Below are positions 1-7,837 of a DNA stretch of 14,682 bases, piece after piece (positions within the stretch are counted from its first letter, which is position 1; every line of letters begins with the position of its first letter). This DNA comes from Bacillota bacterium (GTDB lineage: Bacteria; Bacillota; Clostridia; Acetivibrionales; DSM-1351). The notes under the pieces are model-generated. The model searched no databases, had not been told where the DNA came from, and was given only the letters and a program-made list of their open reading frames with translations. The position numbers and the translations under genes are program-made. The stretch is taken from the NCBI GenBank assembly GCA_023412275.1, contig JAEYNY010000134.1:1-14682 (forward strand), read 5' to 3'.

Positions 1-673
1 CCGTCACTGTACTGTTATTGATTACGGAATAACCTGTAAAATTTGCAAGTTCCACACCCTCCATGGTCCTTATGGCAGTTGTGCCACCTATATAATCCAA
101 CGTCACAGTTTCACCAGTATATATCGGGCGTTCTAATATCAGCAACACGTCATTTGTCGTTACGTTGGGGTAATATAGCACATTTATCACATTGACCTTG
201 CCTTCCGGCGTATTGACTGTAAAATTAGCTTCCGTATCTCCCGAGTCTGCCATAAAGTGGTCAAAGTTTAGCCGAATCGTGTTTCCGTCTGCGTTAACCG
301 CCGCAAAAGAGAGCACAGGTGCGGACGGCATTTCGATTTCTCCGCCGCCTCCTGTCACTGTACTGTTATTGATTACGGAATGACCTGTAAAATTTGCAAG
401 TTCCACACCCTCCATTGTTCTTATGGCAGTTGTACCACCTGTATAATCAACCGTCACAGTTTCACCTGTATATATCGGGTGGTCCAGTATCAACAGCACG
501 TCATTTGTTGTTACGTTGGGGTAATACAACACATTTGTCACATTGACCTTACCTTCCGGCGTATTGACTGTAAAATTAGCTTCCGTGTCTCCAGAGTCTG
601 CCATAAAGTGGTCAAAGTTTAGCCGAATCGTGTTTCCGTCTGCGTTAACCGCCGCAAAAGCAAGCATAGGTGC
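1..673 (-). repeat. Tandem 351-bp coding repeat, two units
   Basis: Positions 323-673 and 1-322 are two units offset by exactly 351 bases (117 codons). The second is cut by the window edge. By eye they differ at roughly 22 of about 320 bases, and only about six codons change the residue (for example T/I, DH/ER, V/L, H/Y). This suggests a fairly recent in-frame duplication kept under protein-level constraint. Confidence 0.9.
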
Positions 674-784
674 GGTAGGAGATGTTCCGTCCTCTGCGAA
701 GATTGTTCCTGTAAATATTGTCGTCATCATTACTATAGTCACCAAGATGCTGAGTAATCTCTTAATTACTAAACTTTTATTCAT
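1..784 (-). CDS. Secreted protein with tandem SwmB-like repeats (5' part, cut by left window edge)
   Basis: An open frame begins at an ATG (784-782) and stays open to position 1, giving 261 residues without a stop, so the 3' end lies outside the window. GGGAGG stands 8-9 bases before the ATG. The first 30 residues are a signal peptide: MNKS, basic KR, a long hydrophobic core, then IFA before EDG. Two repeats of 117 residues follow, each starting near AP(M/V)L(A/S)FAAV and ending near ELANFTG(H/Y)SVINNS. The motif order (NADGNTIRLNFD, FTVNTPEGKV, ETVTVDY, then the N-rich end) resembles the SwmB / TIGR02059-type Ig-like repeat of large secreted or surface proteins. That family assignment is by pattern memory. 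More repeats, a dockerin or an anchor may lie beyond the edge. Existence of the gene is secure; its role is unknown. Confidence 0.85.
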   Translation of the reverse strand, partial: MNKSLVIKRLLSILVTIVMMTTIFTGTIFAEDGTSPTAPMLAFAAVNADGNTIRLNFDHFMADSGDTEANFTVNTPEGKVNVTNVLYYPNVTTNDVLLILDHPIYTGETVTVDYTGGTTAIRTMEGVELANFTGHSVINNSTVTGGGGEIEMPSAPVLSFAAVNADGNTIRLNFDHFMADSGDTEANFTVNTPEGKVNVINVLYYPNVTTNDVLLILERPIYTGETVTLDYIGGTTAIRTMEGVELANFTGYSVINNSTVT

Positions 785-951
785 ATAGTTGACCTCCCTT
801 AAGTATAATTCTAGAAATATTAGTAAAAAGTTTCCTTTATATTTCCAATTATTTCATTGGTATTATTCAACGTGATTTTTGTAAAATCCTTTATTTGGTA
901 ATTACTTCATTTCCCCCGGTTCATTTTTCTTAAAATAACTAATGTGGGCAT

Positions 952-986
952 AAAAAACCCCGTAGCCCTTTGAATGGGGTACGGGG
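952..986 (-). terminator. Intrinsic terminator of the M6 protease gene
   Basis: On the minus strand the arms CCCCGTA and TACGGGG (with CCC/GGG pairing inside) close a short loop and are followed directly by six Ts. It lies about 38 bases after the stop codon at 1025. It also insulates the signal-peptide gene on its left, which therefore needs its own promoter within 785-951. I could not identify that promoter convincingly. Confidence 0.85.
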
Positions 987-1024
987 AGAACAATTTCAAT
1001 ATCATCTTAAACTCTGTGCAGGTA

Positions 1025-3778
1025 TTATTGTACTGGAAGCTTTTCAATAATCCCTAAAAGGAATTTTTTCAAATTAGCAACGTCAATAGCATCTACCGCA
1101 CCATCCCGGTTCAAATCTCCGGTTATATTCCAGTCCTTGTTCTGCATTGCATTCTCATATCCAAGCAGATATTTTTTCATTGCTGCGTAATCAGTCGCAT
1201 CCACTTCCCCATCTCCGGTAACATCTCCATATACGTATATACTTTGTTTACTGTCAAATAGTGTTTTCACTTCATCAGCATTTAAAGCCTGATTATAGAT
1301 TTTGAAATCATCAACAAACCCATCCAGGTATGGATCATGTTCAAACTGAGATTTCCCTATATAGTTTTGGGTTGAGTTTCCTAAACTAGATGGTTTTAAT
1401 GTCATGTTGTCGTTCCTTGCAGCTTCTAAACCATCCACGTATAGAATACCTGTACTTCCTGAAAGTGTAACCGCTATATGTTTCCATGCACCTGTCACTA
1501 GTACAGGTGCATTTATTTGCTCCTCATTATTGTTGCCGTTTGTAGTAATTGCAAATTTCAGTTTATTATCGCCACTTTGAGGAGCTAAGAACATGTATGA
1601 ATTTGTTCCTGTTCCAAAGTCAAATATCCTTGCCCATTGACTTACAGTATTCAGCTTTACCCATGCAGAAATTGTAACATCGTTTACATTACTCAATATT
1701 CCTGATGGCATGCTTACGTAGCTACTTGTCCCATCAAAAGAAACAGCATTTCCGTTTTGTCCTTCTGCCCATACTGCTCCCCCATTTAATTGTGCATTAT
1801 TATTTAAGCCGGAAGAGTCATTTACGGTTGTTCCGCTTGTTTCATCAAATTTATAATATGCTATTAATGGAGGTGTACCTACCGAGTTTACTGTTATTGT
1901 AACAGTATCTGAGGAAGATAATGTTCCATCACTTGCTGTAAGCATAAACACATAAGTACCTGCTACTGATACAGTGGCATTAGTATTTAATGCTTTTGCA
2001 TCCTCAAATGTAGCCGTACCTGGTCCGCTTTGCATGCTCCATGTAGTACTTAGATTAGATCCAATCGGTAGACCATCATCGATAGCCTTTCCGCTGAGAC
2101 TTATACTGGAAGGTAATGTAAACGCATTATTGGCTCCTGCATCAACAACAGGTGCAGTATTTATAGCTGCTGTTCCACAGTCTAAAGTAAAGGTCATAGC
2201 AGTTCCTACATCGCCTATATTAGAAATTTTTAAACCTGAGGATTCTCCATTCCACCACTTTGAATTCGGGATGGTTGAATCATCAAAAGCTGTCTTATAC
2301 CCGGAATGGAATAAATCGTTAGAGCTATACCTGTATATATTCCTTTCTAATTCGTAAAGACCGTCTGCCTGTTCTACAGATACTTGATAATGTCTTGAAT
2401 ATGTCATCTGGTTATAGTCATTTACTCCATTCTCGTCCACATGCCATATTGTCAGACCTTCATCCGGCATATCTCTGTATCTTCCTGTCTTCTTGATGTT
2501 CTCTATAAGAAAATATTCTTTTGAATTACTTCCATTCCAACGGTATACTGTTTGTGTTGCCTTAGGATCTGCATATGTAGTGATAGTGGAGCCTTTAGGA
2601 TAGTTGTTCATGCTTACAGTACTATTCCATCCACTAATAATGTTCCTGCAGTATGGGTCTGGAGGTGCGGGATTTTTGGGATTTAAAGAACCGCTCATCA
2701 GTGAATAGTCTCCACACCCACAGGAATCACCATCATAATCATATAAATCAGGATAGTCGCAAACTAAATGTCCATTTTCATGACAAATTGTATAAATTGA
2801 TAAATCTTTTCCTATCTCTGACATTTCATACATTTGAACCTTTACTCCATCAGCATTGAATGTATACGGAAGCCAGCCTTGATGCGGCCATATTCCTTTA
2901 CCCCAATTTTGAGCAATATCACCTGCATATAGAAAATTAACAGCAAGAACATATTTTTGTGAATTAGTTGTTAATGTTGAAAAGTTAAAGCCTGTAGAAT
3001 CCAGCCAAGATAAAGCTTCATTTGCAAGTTCAAGAGCTCCGCTGTAGTCTTCACCGGAATCGTAATAGGATTTCGGATGCTTGGCCATATAGAAGCCTGT
3101 TATAGAATTTGTATAAGTCATTTTTCCACCAGAAACATCATAATAGAAGTCTCTAATAGAGCCACTATTTCCATATCCCGTGTATCCAACCTTATTAAAC
3201 ATGTCATCAATATCTGTCTTGGAAATACTGCTGGTTACATCCGGAAAATTAATTAATATTGTAAGTCCGATAACGTTCCCCTGTGGTGGCGCCGACAGAG
3301 AAGAAGCTGATGTTAAATTAGGACTACTTTTTTGTATTTTAGAGTCCTGCAATTCTTTCTGCGGCAAAAGCATATTTCTTACGTTATTTCTTTTTTGGGC
3401 AATTGCTTCACTTTTTATTTCCAAATGTTTTTGGCGTTTTCCTTCATTTGTACCTTTAATAGGTGCATTTTTTACGAGTGTATTGTCTACTCCTTTATAG
3501 ATTTCCCCTGATGAAACAAGTTCGGTTTGATCGCTATTTAAAGAGGCGTAACAAATCCATCCTGTTTCGGGGTCACGGCAAAGTGTATAACCATCCGGGC
3601 TTTCAACATGTTGGTAGTATTCATCACCTGTTACCTTTACTGTAACTAAAGAATTATCAGGCTGTTTAAATTCAATAGTCCTATCAACGTAGGGTGCAGC
3701 ATATACCCCTGTTCCAAAAAATAAAATTACACACGTAAAAACAGTGGCCACTAAAGCCTTTTTAACCATTTTTCTCAA
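1025..3778 (-). CDS. Secreted M6-family metalloprotease with PKD-like, LamG-like and type I dockerin domains
   Basis: This 917-residue secreted zinc protease resembles the immune inhibitor A / M6 family. Domain order: signal peptide 1-28 ending VYA-AP; propeptide-like region to about 165; peptidase domain about 165-535 with HENGH (333-337), PDLYD (343-347) and YSLMSG with M361; a PKD-like Ig domain about 543-631; a LamG / concanavalin-A-like domain about 637-842; and a dockerin about 849-913. The dockerin has two calcium loops, DVTGDGEVDATD and DLNRDGAVDAID, each followed by a KKYLLG or KKFLLG helix. It should attach the protease to a cohesin of the cellulosome scaffold outside the cell. The loop residues A-T and A-I at positions 10-11 resemble the C. 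cellulolyticum type. The start is TTG at 3778, because AGGGGGG lies 6-7 bases upstream. The ATG nine bases on (3769) would be too far from it. The natural substrate cannot be told. Confidence 0.93.
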   Translation of the reverse strand: MRKMVKKALVATVFTCVILFFGTGVYAAPYVDRTIEFKQPDNSLVTVKVTGDEYYQHVESPDGYTLCRDPETGWICYASLNSDQTELVSSGEIYKGVDNTLVKNAPIKGTNEGKRQKHLEIKSEAIAQKRNNVRNMLLPQKELQDSKIQKSSPNLTSASSLSAPPQGNVIGLTILINFPDVTSSISKTDIDDMFNKVGYTGYGNSGSIRDFYYDVSGGKMTYTNSITGFYMAKHPKSYYDSGEDYSGALELANEALSWLDSTGFNFSTLTTNSQKYVLAVNFLYAGDIAQNWGKGIWPHQGWLPYTFNADGVKVQMYEMSEIGKDLSIYTICHENGHLVCDYPDLYDYDGDSCGCGDYSLMSGSLNPKNPAPPDPYCRNIISGWNSTVSMNNYPKGSTITTYADPKATQTVYRWNGSNSKEYFLIENIKKTGRYRDMPDEGLTIWHVDENGVNDYNQMTYSRHYQVSVEQADGLYELERNIYRYSSNDLFHSGYKTAFDDSTIPNSKWWNGESSGLKISNIGDVGTAMTFTLDCGTAAINTAPVVDAGANNAFTLPSSISLSGKAIDDGLPIGSNLSTTWSMQSGPGTATFEDAKALNTNATVSVAGTYVFMLTASDGTLSSSDTVTITVNSVGTPPLIAYYKFDETSGTTVNDSSGLNNNAQLNGGAVWAEGQNGNAVSFDGTSSYVSMPSGILSNVNDVTISAWVKLNTVSQWARIFDFGTGTNSYMFLAPQSGDNKLKFAITTNGNNNEEQINAPVLVTGAWKHIAVTLSGSTGILYVDGLEAARNDNMTLKPSSLGNSTQNYIGKSQFEHDPYLDGFVDDFKIYNQALNADEVKTLFDSKQSIYVYGDVTGDGEVDATDYAAMKKYLLGYENAMQNKDWNITGDLNRDGAVDAIDVANLKKFLLGIIEKLPVQ

Positions 3779-4479
3779 TATAAACCCCCCTCGGATTATT
3801 AATTTTGTAAGGTTTGTTGATATACTTCCGGTTATAAAAAAAACATAGCTTAACTTTATGTAAACACTTAATTCCTTATAATGTAGTCAAAACTAAATAA
3901 TGTTTTTTACTATTGTCATAAGGGAATCAGTGAGTAATATCAAATATATAGATTACAGGGCAGCTGTATCTGCTCATATCGTAAAGTCAGACAATAATAA
4001 TCCAACCAAATTACAGAAATGCGAAGGGTATGTATTTTAGTGTTGGTTTAGATAAATTCTATTTGAGGGATATTTATAGGGAGGGCGTGAGAAACTTTCA
4101 AACTTAATACAACTTGTGTAAAAATATAATTGGAGCTTGCTTTTACAAGTGACTCTGTAACTCAAAATCCTTGCTAAAAACCCTGCTGAGAGCTGATTGG
4201 CATAGAGATATTACACTTAAAATTTCATGAACAATCGGAGATTTAGTGCAATGTTCAACATTTCAATTTACAGAACTGTAATTTGCTAATAACCTCGGAT
4301 ATATGCAAACACTAATTTCCATGGTTTTGATTTTCAAAGTTCGGTAAAGTTACTTTTTCATGTTAACATATGCTTTTTGTAAATTATACCTTATTAGGTA
4401 TAATTTTTCAATATATCATAATTCATGAACTTCCATTCCCACCGAATTCTGATATACTTTTTTATTTACTTTCTTGTGT
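3779..4479. other. About 700-bp AT-rich gap without a convincing gene
   Basis: The left end, next to the M6 start, must hold that gene's promoter, but I find no clean -35/-10 pair. The rest has only short open frames. The best is a GTG frame of 36 codons (3930-4040, plus) that I do not recognise. A stretch around 4080-4200 is slightly less AT-rich and could be the remnant of an older gene or insertion element, but no transposase motif was recognised in either strand. Confidence 0.5.
4382..4408. terminator. Possible AT-rich hairpin terminator
   Basis: A perfect 9-bp inverted repeat, AATTATACC and GGTATAATT, surrounds the loop TTATTA and is followed by extra Ts on the plus strand. It lies 72 bases past the stop of the acetyltransferase gene at 4480. 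It could end that minus-strand transcript, although the T tract on that strand is short. The stem is GC-poor, so the call is weak. Confidence 0.35.
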
Positions 4480-5289
4480 TCAAAAATTGAAATAGAAAAA
4501 ATTTCGCTCTCCAATATAATTGAATCCTGCCCTCACTGCGGTTTTTTCAGAAGCTATATTTGACTTCATACAATTCCAAAAAGCAGTAATATTTTTATTT
4601 TTACATTTATTTATTAAAAGCTCCGTTAATTTTGTAGCTATTCCTTTGTTTTGATATTCCTCTAGTGTTTCAATATCAATAGCAAGTTTCTTATCATAAT
4701 AAGCTGTCCCTAAAATAATAGAAATTATCTTATTATTCTCTACAGCTATAAAGCCTGTGCCATGCTTTAGATAATCTTCAACACTTCCCCAAGCTTCTAA
4801 AATTCTATTGAGTATGAAATCTTTATTTTCAAAATCATTGGCTATGCATTTTTCATTAACTTCCCAAAAATCAAAATTTGGTACTTTACCAGTTGTTTTT
4901 TCTTTTTGAATAGGTTCTCTCATATATGTAAGCTCTTGTTCAATGTTTATATCATATCGATCAAATAATTTTAAAATGTCTTCTTCAATACTAATTAAGT
5001 CCACTGAGAACTCAAAGGTTGATGTATCTTTTGCTTTAAGTTCTTTAAATAATTCACCTTCAACAAAAGACTTAAATGATAAATATCCCTCTTGATTATT
5101 AAACTTACCTAATATACTAAAGCCACCAACAGGTATAGAATACACAAGTGCAAAACATGGATTTTCTAGATTATCAACCCAAATTTCACCTGCAGAATTT
5201 CCAGATAAAACACTTGTAAAACTTGGACAAGAATATTCATTCGCAATTTGCTCTGCCCATTTAGAATTGCCTTTTTCTACCTTAAACAT
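4480..5289 (-). CDS. GNAT-family N-acetyltransferase, ZmaR-like (GNAT_acetyltran type)
   Basis: This 269-residue protein has the two-part build of the family that includes the zwittermicin A resistance acetyltransferase ZmaR: an N-terminal region (about 1-120) and a C-terminal catalytic GNAT fold. The acetyl-CoA-binding motif A is IDIETLEEYQNKGIATKL (204-221), with the expected Q-x-K-G-I-A turn. It is followed by the late motif around WNCMKSNIASEKTA (238-251). Enzymes of this family move an acetyl group from acetyl-CoA to an amine, but this substrate cannot be inferred. The start is ATG at 5289, with AGGGA a few bases upstream. The gene is very AT-rich, unlike its right-hand neighbour. It stands alone, 130 bases from the aldo/keto reductase gene, and a cotranscript with that gene cannot be excluded. 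Confidence 0.85.
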   Translation of the reverse strand: MFKVEKGNSKWAEQIANEYSCPSFTSVLSGNSAGEIWVDNLENPCFALVYSIPVGGFSILGKFNNQEGYLSFKSFVEGELFKELKAKDTSTFEFSVDLISIEEDILKLFDRYDINIEQELTYMREPIQKEKTTGKVPNFDFWEVNEKCIANDFENKDFILNRILEAWGSVEDYLKHGTGFIAVENNKIISIILGTAYYDKKLAIDIETLEEYQNKGIATKLTELLINKCKNKNITAFWNCMKSNIASEKTAVRAGFNYIGERNFFYFNF

Positions 5290-5419
5290 AATCTTCCCTT
5301 CATTAAAGTTATTTTTTATTCCTTAACTTAAAATCATCTACATGAGCAATCTTACTGGATTCTTCACACCGGACTGAAAATACTTTAATTGTTGTACTAT
5401 ATGGTTCCTCTCTTCATGA

Positions 5420-6526
5420 CTATTTTTCGAACTCTTTTGCTACCTGCGCAAGCAAATCTCGAATCTGTAGATGTTGTGGACATGCTTTTTCACATTTACC
5501 ACACTTAATACAATCGGACGCTTTGCCGTTATTCTTTGTATGTACATCGATGTAATAATAGTCAGCATTCCAGTCATGGTACATATTCTTGGTATTCATG
5601 CAGGCAAACAGATCTGGAATAGAAATGTTCTTTGGACATCCGTCTGTACAATATCTGCACACAGTACATGGAATCAGATTCATGTTATGAAGAATTTCCT
5701 GTACCTTGGAGACTGCTTCCATCTCCTTCTCTGTGAGTGGTTCAAACTCTTTCATAAAACTGATATTATCCTGCATCTGTTCCAAAGAACTCATGCCTGA
5801 TAACACCATCTCGATTCCTTCAAATCCGGCAGCAAAGCGAATTGCAAAGCTTGCAGGGCTTCCATTGTGTAAATCTTCAAGAATCTTTTTTGCGTCTTCC
5901 GGAAGGTTTACAAGAGTTCCACCCTTCACCGGTTCCATTACAAGTACAGGCTTATTGTATTTTCTGCAAACCTCATAACATTTGCGACTTTCAACAGCAG
6001 GATCTTCATAATCTGCGTAATTGAACTGAATCTGTACGACTTCAATATCTGGATACTCCGTCAAAATCTGTTCCAATACTTCAGCCCTATCATGGAAAGA
6101 AATTCCCACATGTTTCACTTTTCCTTCCGCCTTCAAAGCAAATGCAGTCTCGTATGCATTGCATGATTTAAAGAACTTGTAACTTTCTGCTACCTGTGCA
6201 TTAATCAGGTAATAATCAAAATAATCTACACCACACCAAATTAACTGATTTTCAAAAAAAGGACGAATATCCTCTTCCTTTCTGAAATAAAAGTTTGTCA
6301 GTTTATTCGTCAAGATATATTTATCTCTGGAATATCTGCTGGTAAGACACTCTTTCAGTGCCAATTCACTTTTGCCCTGTAAATAACCATGTGCAGTATC
6401 AAAATAATTAAATCCATTATCCAAAAATGTATCCACCATCTGATTCATCTGTACATAATCGACATCTCCACCATTCATGGGAAGTCTCATACATCCAAAT
6501 CCAAAGTTCTTCTTTACTCCGTCCAT
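5420..6526 (-). CDS. Aldo/keto reductase with C-terminal iron-sulfur cluster motifs
   Basis: A 368-residue cytoplasmic oxidoreductase. Residues about 6-265 form the aldo/keto reductase barrel: YFDTAHGY carries D43 and Y48, and TNKL carries K75. Residues about 283-360 hold two four-cysteine sets, C287/C290/C293/C297 and C339/C342/C345/C349, each ending in CP as in 4Fe-4S ferredoxins. Such fusions are common in anaerobes and probably reduce small carbonyl compounds with NAD(P)H; the true substrate is unknown. Oddity: the usual catalytic His after the YLL strand is replaced by Asn (YLINAQ, N109). The start is ATG at 6526, with GAGAGGA seven bases upstream. The gene looks richer in G+C than the acetyltransferase on its left and may have been acquired together with the PNPOx-like gene upstream of it. 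Confidence 0.9.
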   Translation of the reverse strand: MDGVKKNFGFGCMRLPMNGGDVDYVQMNQMVDTFLDNGFNYFDTAHGYLQGKSELALKECLTSRYSRDKYILTNKLTNFYFRKEEDIRPFFENQLIWCGVDYFDYYLINAQVAESYKFFKSCNAYETAFALKAEGKVKHVGISFHDRAEVLEQILTEYPDIEVVQIQFNYADYEDPAVESRKCYEVCRKYNKPVLVMEPVKGGTLVNLPEDAKKILEDLHNGSPASFAIRFAAGFEGIEMVLSGMSSLEQMQDNISFMKEFEPLTEKEMEAVSKVQEILHNMNLIPCTVCRYCTDGCPKNISIPDLFACMNTKNMYHDWNADYYYIDVHTKNNGKASDCIKCGKCEKACPQHLQIRDLLAQVAKEFEK

Positions 6527-6568
6527 GCAAAATCCTCTCTTTCATAATTTGTCATTCATATTACACGT

Positions 6569-6597
6569 ATATTATCTTTTATTATAAAATGAATCAA
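6569..6597 (-). promoter_or_regulatory. Candidate promoter of the aldo/keto reductase gene
   Basis: On the minus strand TTGATT (6597-6592) and TAATAT (6574-6569) are 17 bases apart, about 42 bases before the start codon. A perfect TATAAT (6586-6581) lies between them but has no good -35 partner. Either could serve as the -10. Confidence 0.4.
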
Positions 6598-6618
6598 TTC
6601 GATCTACTAACGTTTTCA

Positions 6619-6633
6619 ATAAGTTTTACTTAT
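6619..6633. promoter_or_regulatory. Inverted repeat upstream of the reductase promoter, possible operator
   Basis: ATAAGT-TTT-ACTTAT is a perfect 6-bp inverted repeat with a 3-base spacer. It sits about 22 bases upstream of the candidate -35 box, where activators often bind. No regulator gene is visible beside it, and in AT-rich DNA such a repeat may be chance. Confidence 0.25.
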
Positions 6634-6755
6634 ACACACAATCTTTGTGACTCTATTGAAAGGTTAAAGAGCTGATTGTATATGAATCCACCTATCTTCA
6701 AATCAGGAGTTGTTATCAATCCCTTCTCTCACGGAATTAGATTTATCCGCAAGGT

Positions 6756-6783
6756 AAAAAGTGACTGCAAGCACTACAGTCAC
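6756..6783 (-). terminator. Intrinsic terminator of the PNPOx-like gene
   Basis: On the minus strand GTGACTG, a 9-base loop and CAGTCAC are followed by five Ts. The hairpin starts about 22 bases after the stop codon at 6806. It separates this gene from the aldo/keto reductase, so the two are probably transcribed separately. Confidence 0.8.
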
Positions 6784-6805
6784 CTTTCTAACAGTATTGG
6801 AAATG

Positions 6806-7201
6806 TTATAGTTCAATTACCTTTGGCTCATCCGTAAAGGAATAGATAGTTGCAATACCATGTTCAAAAGCAAATACGGTCATCAGATTGTCGTCTACTG
6901 TGTACATGGAACTTAGAGCAGCATGGTTGGCATCCATCATTGCCACACGAGCTTCCCGACGCAAGTCTTCCTGGACTTCACCTTCTACGCGAATCCAAGT
7001 GCCTTTGTGCATACCACAGATTTCAACCTTATTGTTTTTCTTCATCTGGTGGTATACCTTTTTCTGGTTGTTGGTAACGATGTAGAGTTTGCCGTTAAAG
7101 GCACATACTGCGCCAAAGGGACGCACATGAGCTTGTCCGTCTTCACTGGTAGCAAGGAAAAAAGCACCGCAGGCTTTCAGAAAATCTACAACTTCGTTCA
7201 T
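6806..7201 (-). CDS. Pyridoxamine 5'-phosphate oxidase-like (FMN-binding split barrel) protein
   Basis: A 131-residue protein of the PNPOx-like split-barrel fold. Visible family features are FFLATSEDGQAHVRPFGAV (residues 14-32), a strand GKLYIVTNNQKKVYHQM (37-53) and the KVEICGMHKGTWIRVEGEV strands (58-76). These are usual for small FMN-binding flavoproteins that reduce or bind small molecules, not for the full PdxH enzyme, which is longer. A longer reading from a TTG at 7219 is possible, but that TTG overlaps the ribosome binding site: AAAGGAG lies eight to nine bases before the ATG at 7201, so the ATG is preferred. The base composition is near 50% G+C in places, well above the adjacent AT-rich genes. 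The gene has its own promoter and terminator. Confidence 0.87.
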   Translation of the reverse strand: MNEVVDFLKACGAFFLATSEDGQAHVRPFGAVCAFNGKLYIVTNNQKKVYHQMKKNNKVEICGMHKGTWIRVEGEVQEDLRREARVAMMDANHAALSSMYTVDDNLMTVFAFEHGIATIYSFTDEPKVIEL

Positions 7202-7253
7202 AGTAAAAGCTCCTTTCAAATCGTTGGTTGTATTTTTGCTTATTGCAGGTATA

Positions 7254-7281
7254 ATTATATCTCACCGAAACATTAAAACAA
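7254..7281 (-). promoter_or_regulatory. Candidate promoter of the PNPOx-like gene
   Basis: On the minus strand TTGTTT (7281-7276) and a perfect TATAAT (7259-7254) are 16 bases apart, about 52 bases before the ATG at 7201. The -10 lies inside the short palindrome TATAATTATA. Confidence 0.5.
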
Positions 7282-7293
7282 GTACGATATTTT

Positions 7294-7626
7294 TTATACC
7301 CGTATCAGATAGAAGCGTAGAAGTGAAGAAAAAACAACTTTTTGCCCCTTGTCCATATGTGACAGAACAAAAAATATTAATTCTTTTTTAATAAAGACTC
7401 TCTTAATCTCTGCTACTTTTTCGTCGTATTTTTTAAAACTACCACATCCTACCGCTTGACCATTATCAATAACTAATATCACATCATGAATATCTTTAAG
7501 ATTATAATATTGATTATACTTTTCACTTTGCTTTTCACCACCAATAATCTCATTTAAAAAATCATCTAACTCATGACACAAATTTACAAATCTTTTATCA
7601 TTTCCGTCTGTGTTAATTAACTCCAT
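7294..7626 (-). pseudogene. GNAT-family acetyltransferase, 3'-truncated
   Basis: The reading from the ATG at 7626 (MELINTDGNDKRFV) is a typical N-terminal half of a small GNAT acetyltransferase. It ends with the strand VILVIDNGQAVGCGSFKKYD and the start of motif A, VAEIKRVFIKKE. There the family normally continues with a Y-R-G-x-G acetyl-CoA loop and a further 50 or so residues. Here it runs instead into an unrelated tail (LIFFVLSHMDKG...) and stops. The acetyl-CoA site is therefore missing and the product is probably inactive. GGAGGAGG eight bases before 7626 fixes the start; the frame is open upstream to 7731, but that extension lies in a repeat. The break falls near 7370-7390, close to the edge of the more GC-rich block that holds the PNPOx-like gene. 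Confidence 0.75.
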
Positions 7627-7713
7627 TTCGATCCCTCCTCCAAGTAAATAGTCCTTACTTGTACACAAACTGTTGTGATGCAAAACATTCATTTTGACCC
7701 TAAAACGGGCAGT

Positions 7714-7746
7714 AAAAAACCGCATTTTCATACACTGAATATGCAG
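7714..7746 (-). terminator. Terminator hairpin R1 behind the nitroreductase gene, member of a dispersed repeat family
   Basis: On the minus strand CTGCAT-A-TTCA, a short loop, TGAA-A-ATGCGG and then six Ts form a terminator about 92 bases after the stop at 7838. The sequence around it (about 7690-7777) is clearly similar to 13503-13590, so it belongs to a repeat family and is not unique. Confidence 0.75.
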
Positions 7747-7837
7747 TAATATAATGATTTTTGATATATAAACATTCCGTATTAAGGCATATTAATTTTG
7801 TTATAAGTAACCTAACACATATCGTTAAATATAAATA

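Noticed and set aside
1974..2357. 127-codon plus-strand frame opposite the M6 protease
   Set aside because: It lies fully antisense to a well-supported gene and shows no domain.
3930..4040. GTG-started 36-codon frame on the plus strand with a weak AAGGGA four bases upstream
   Set aside because: Spacing is short, no family is recognised, and such frames are expected by chance in a 700-base gap.
7627..7731. N-terminal extension of the truncated GNAT gene to 7731
   Set aside because: It is translated repeat R1 flank; the strong ribosome binding site sits before the ATG at 7626.
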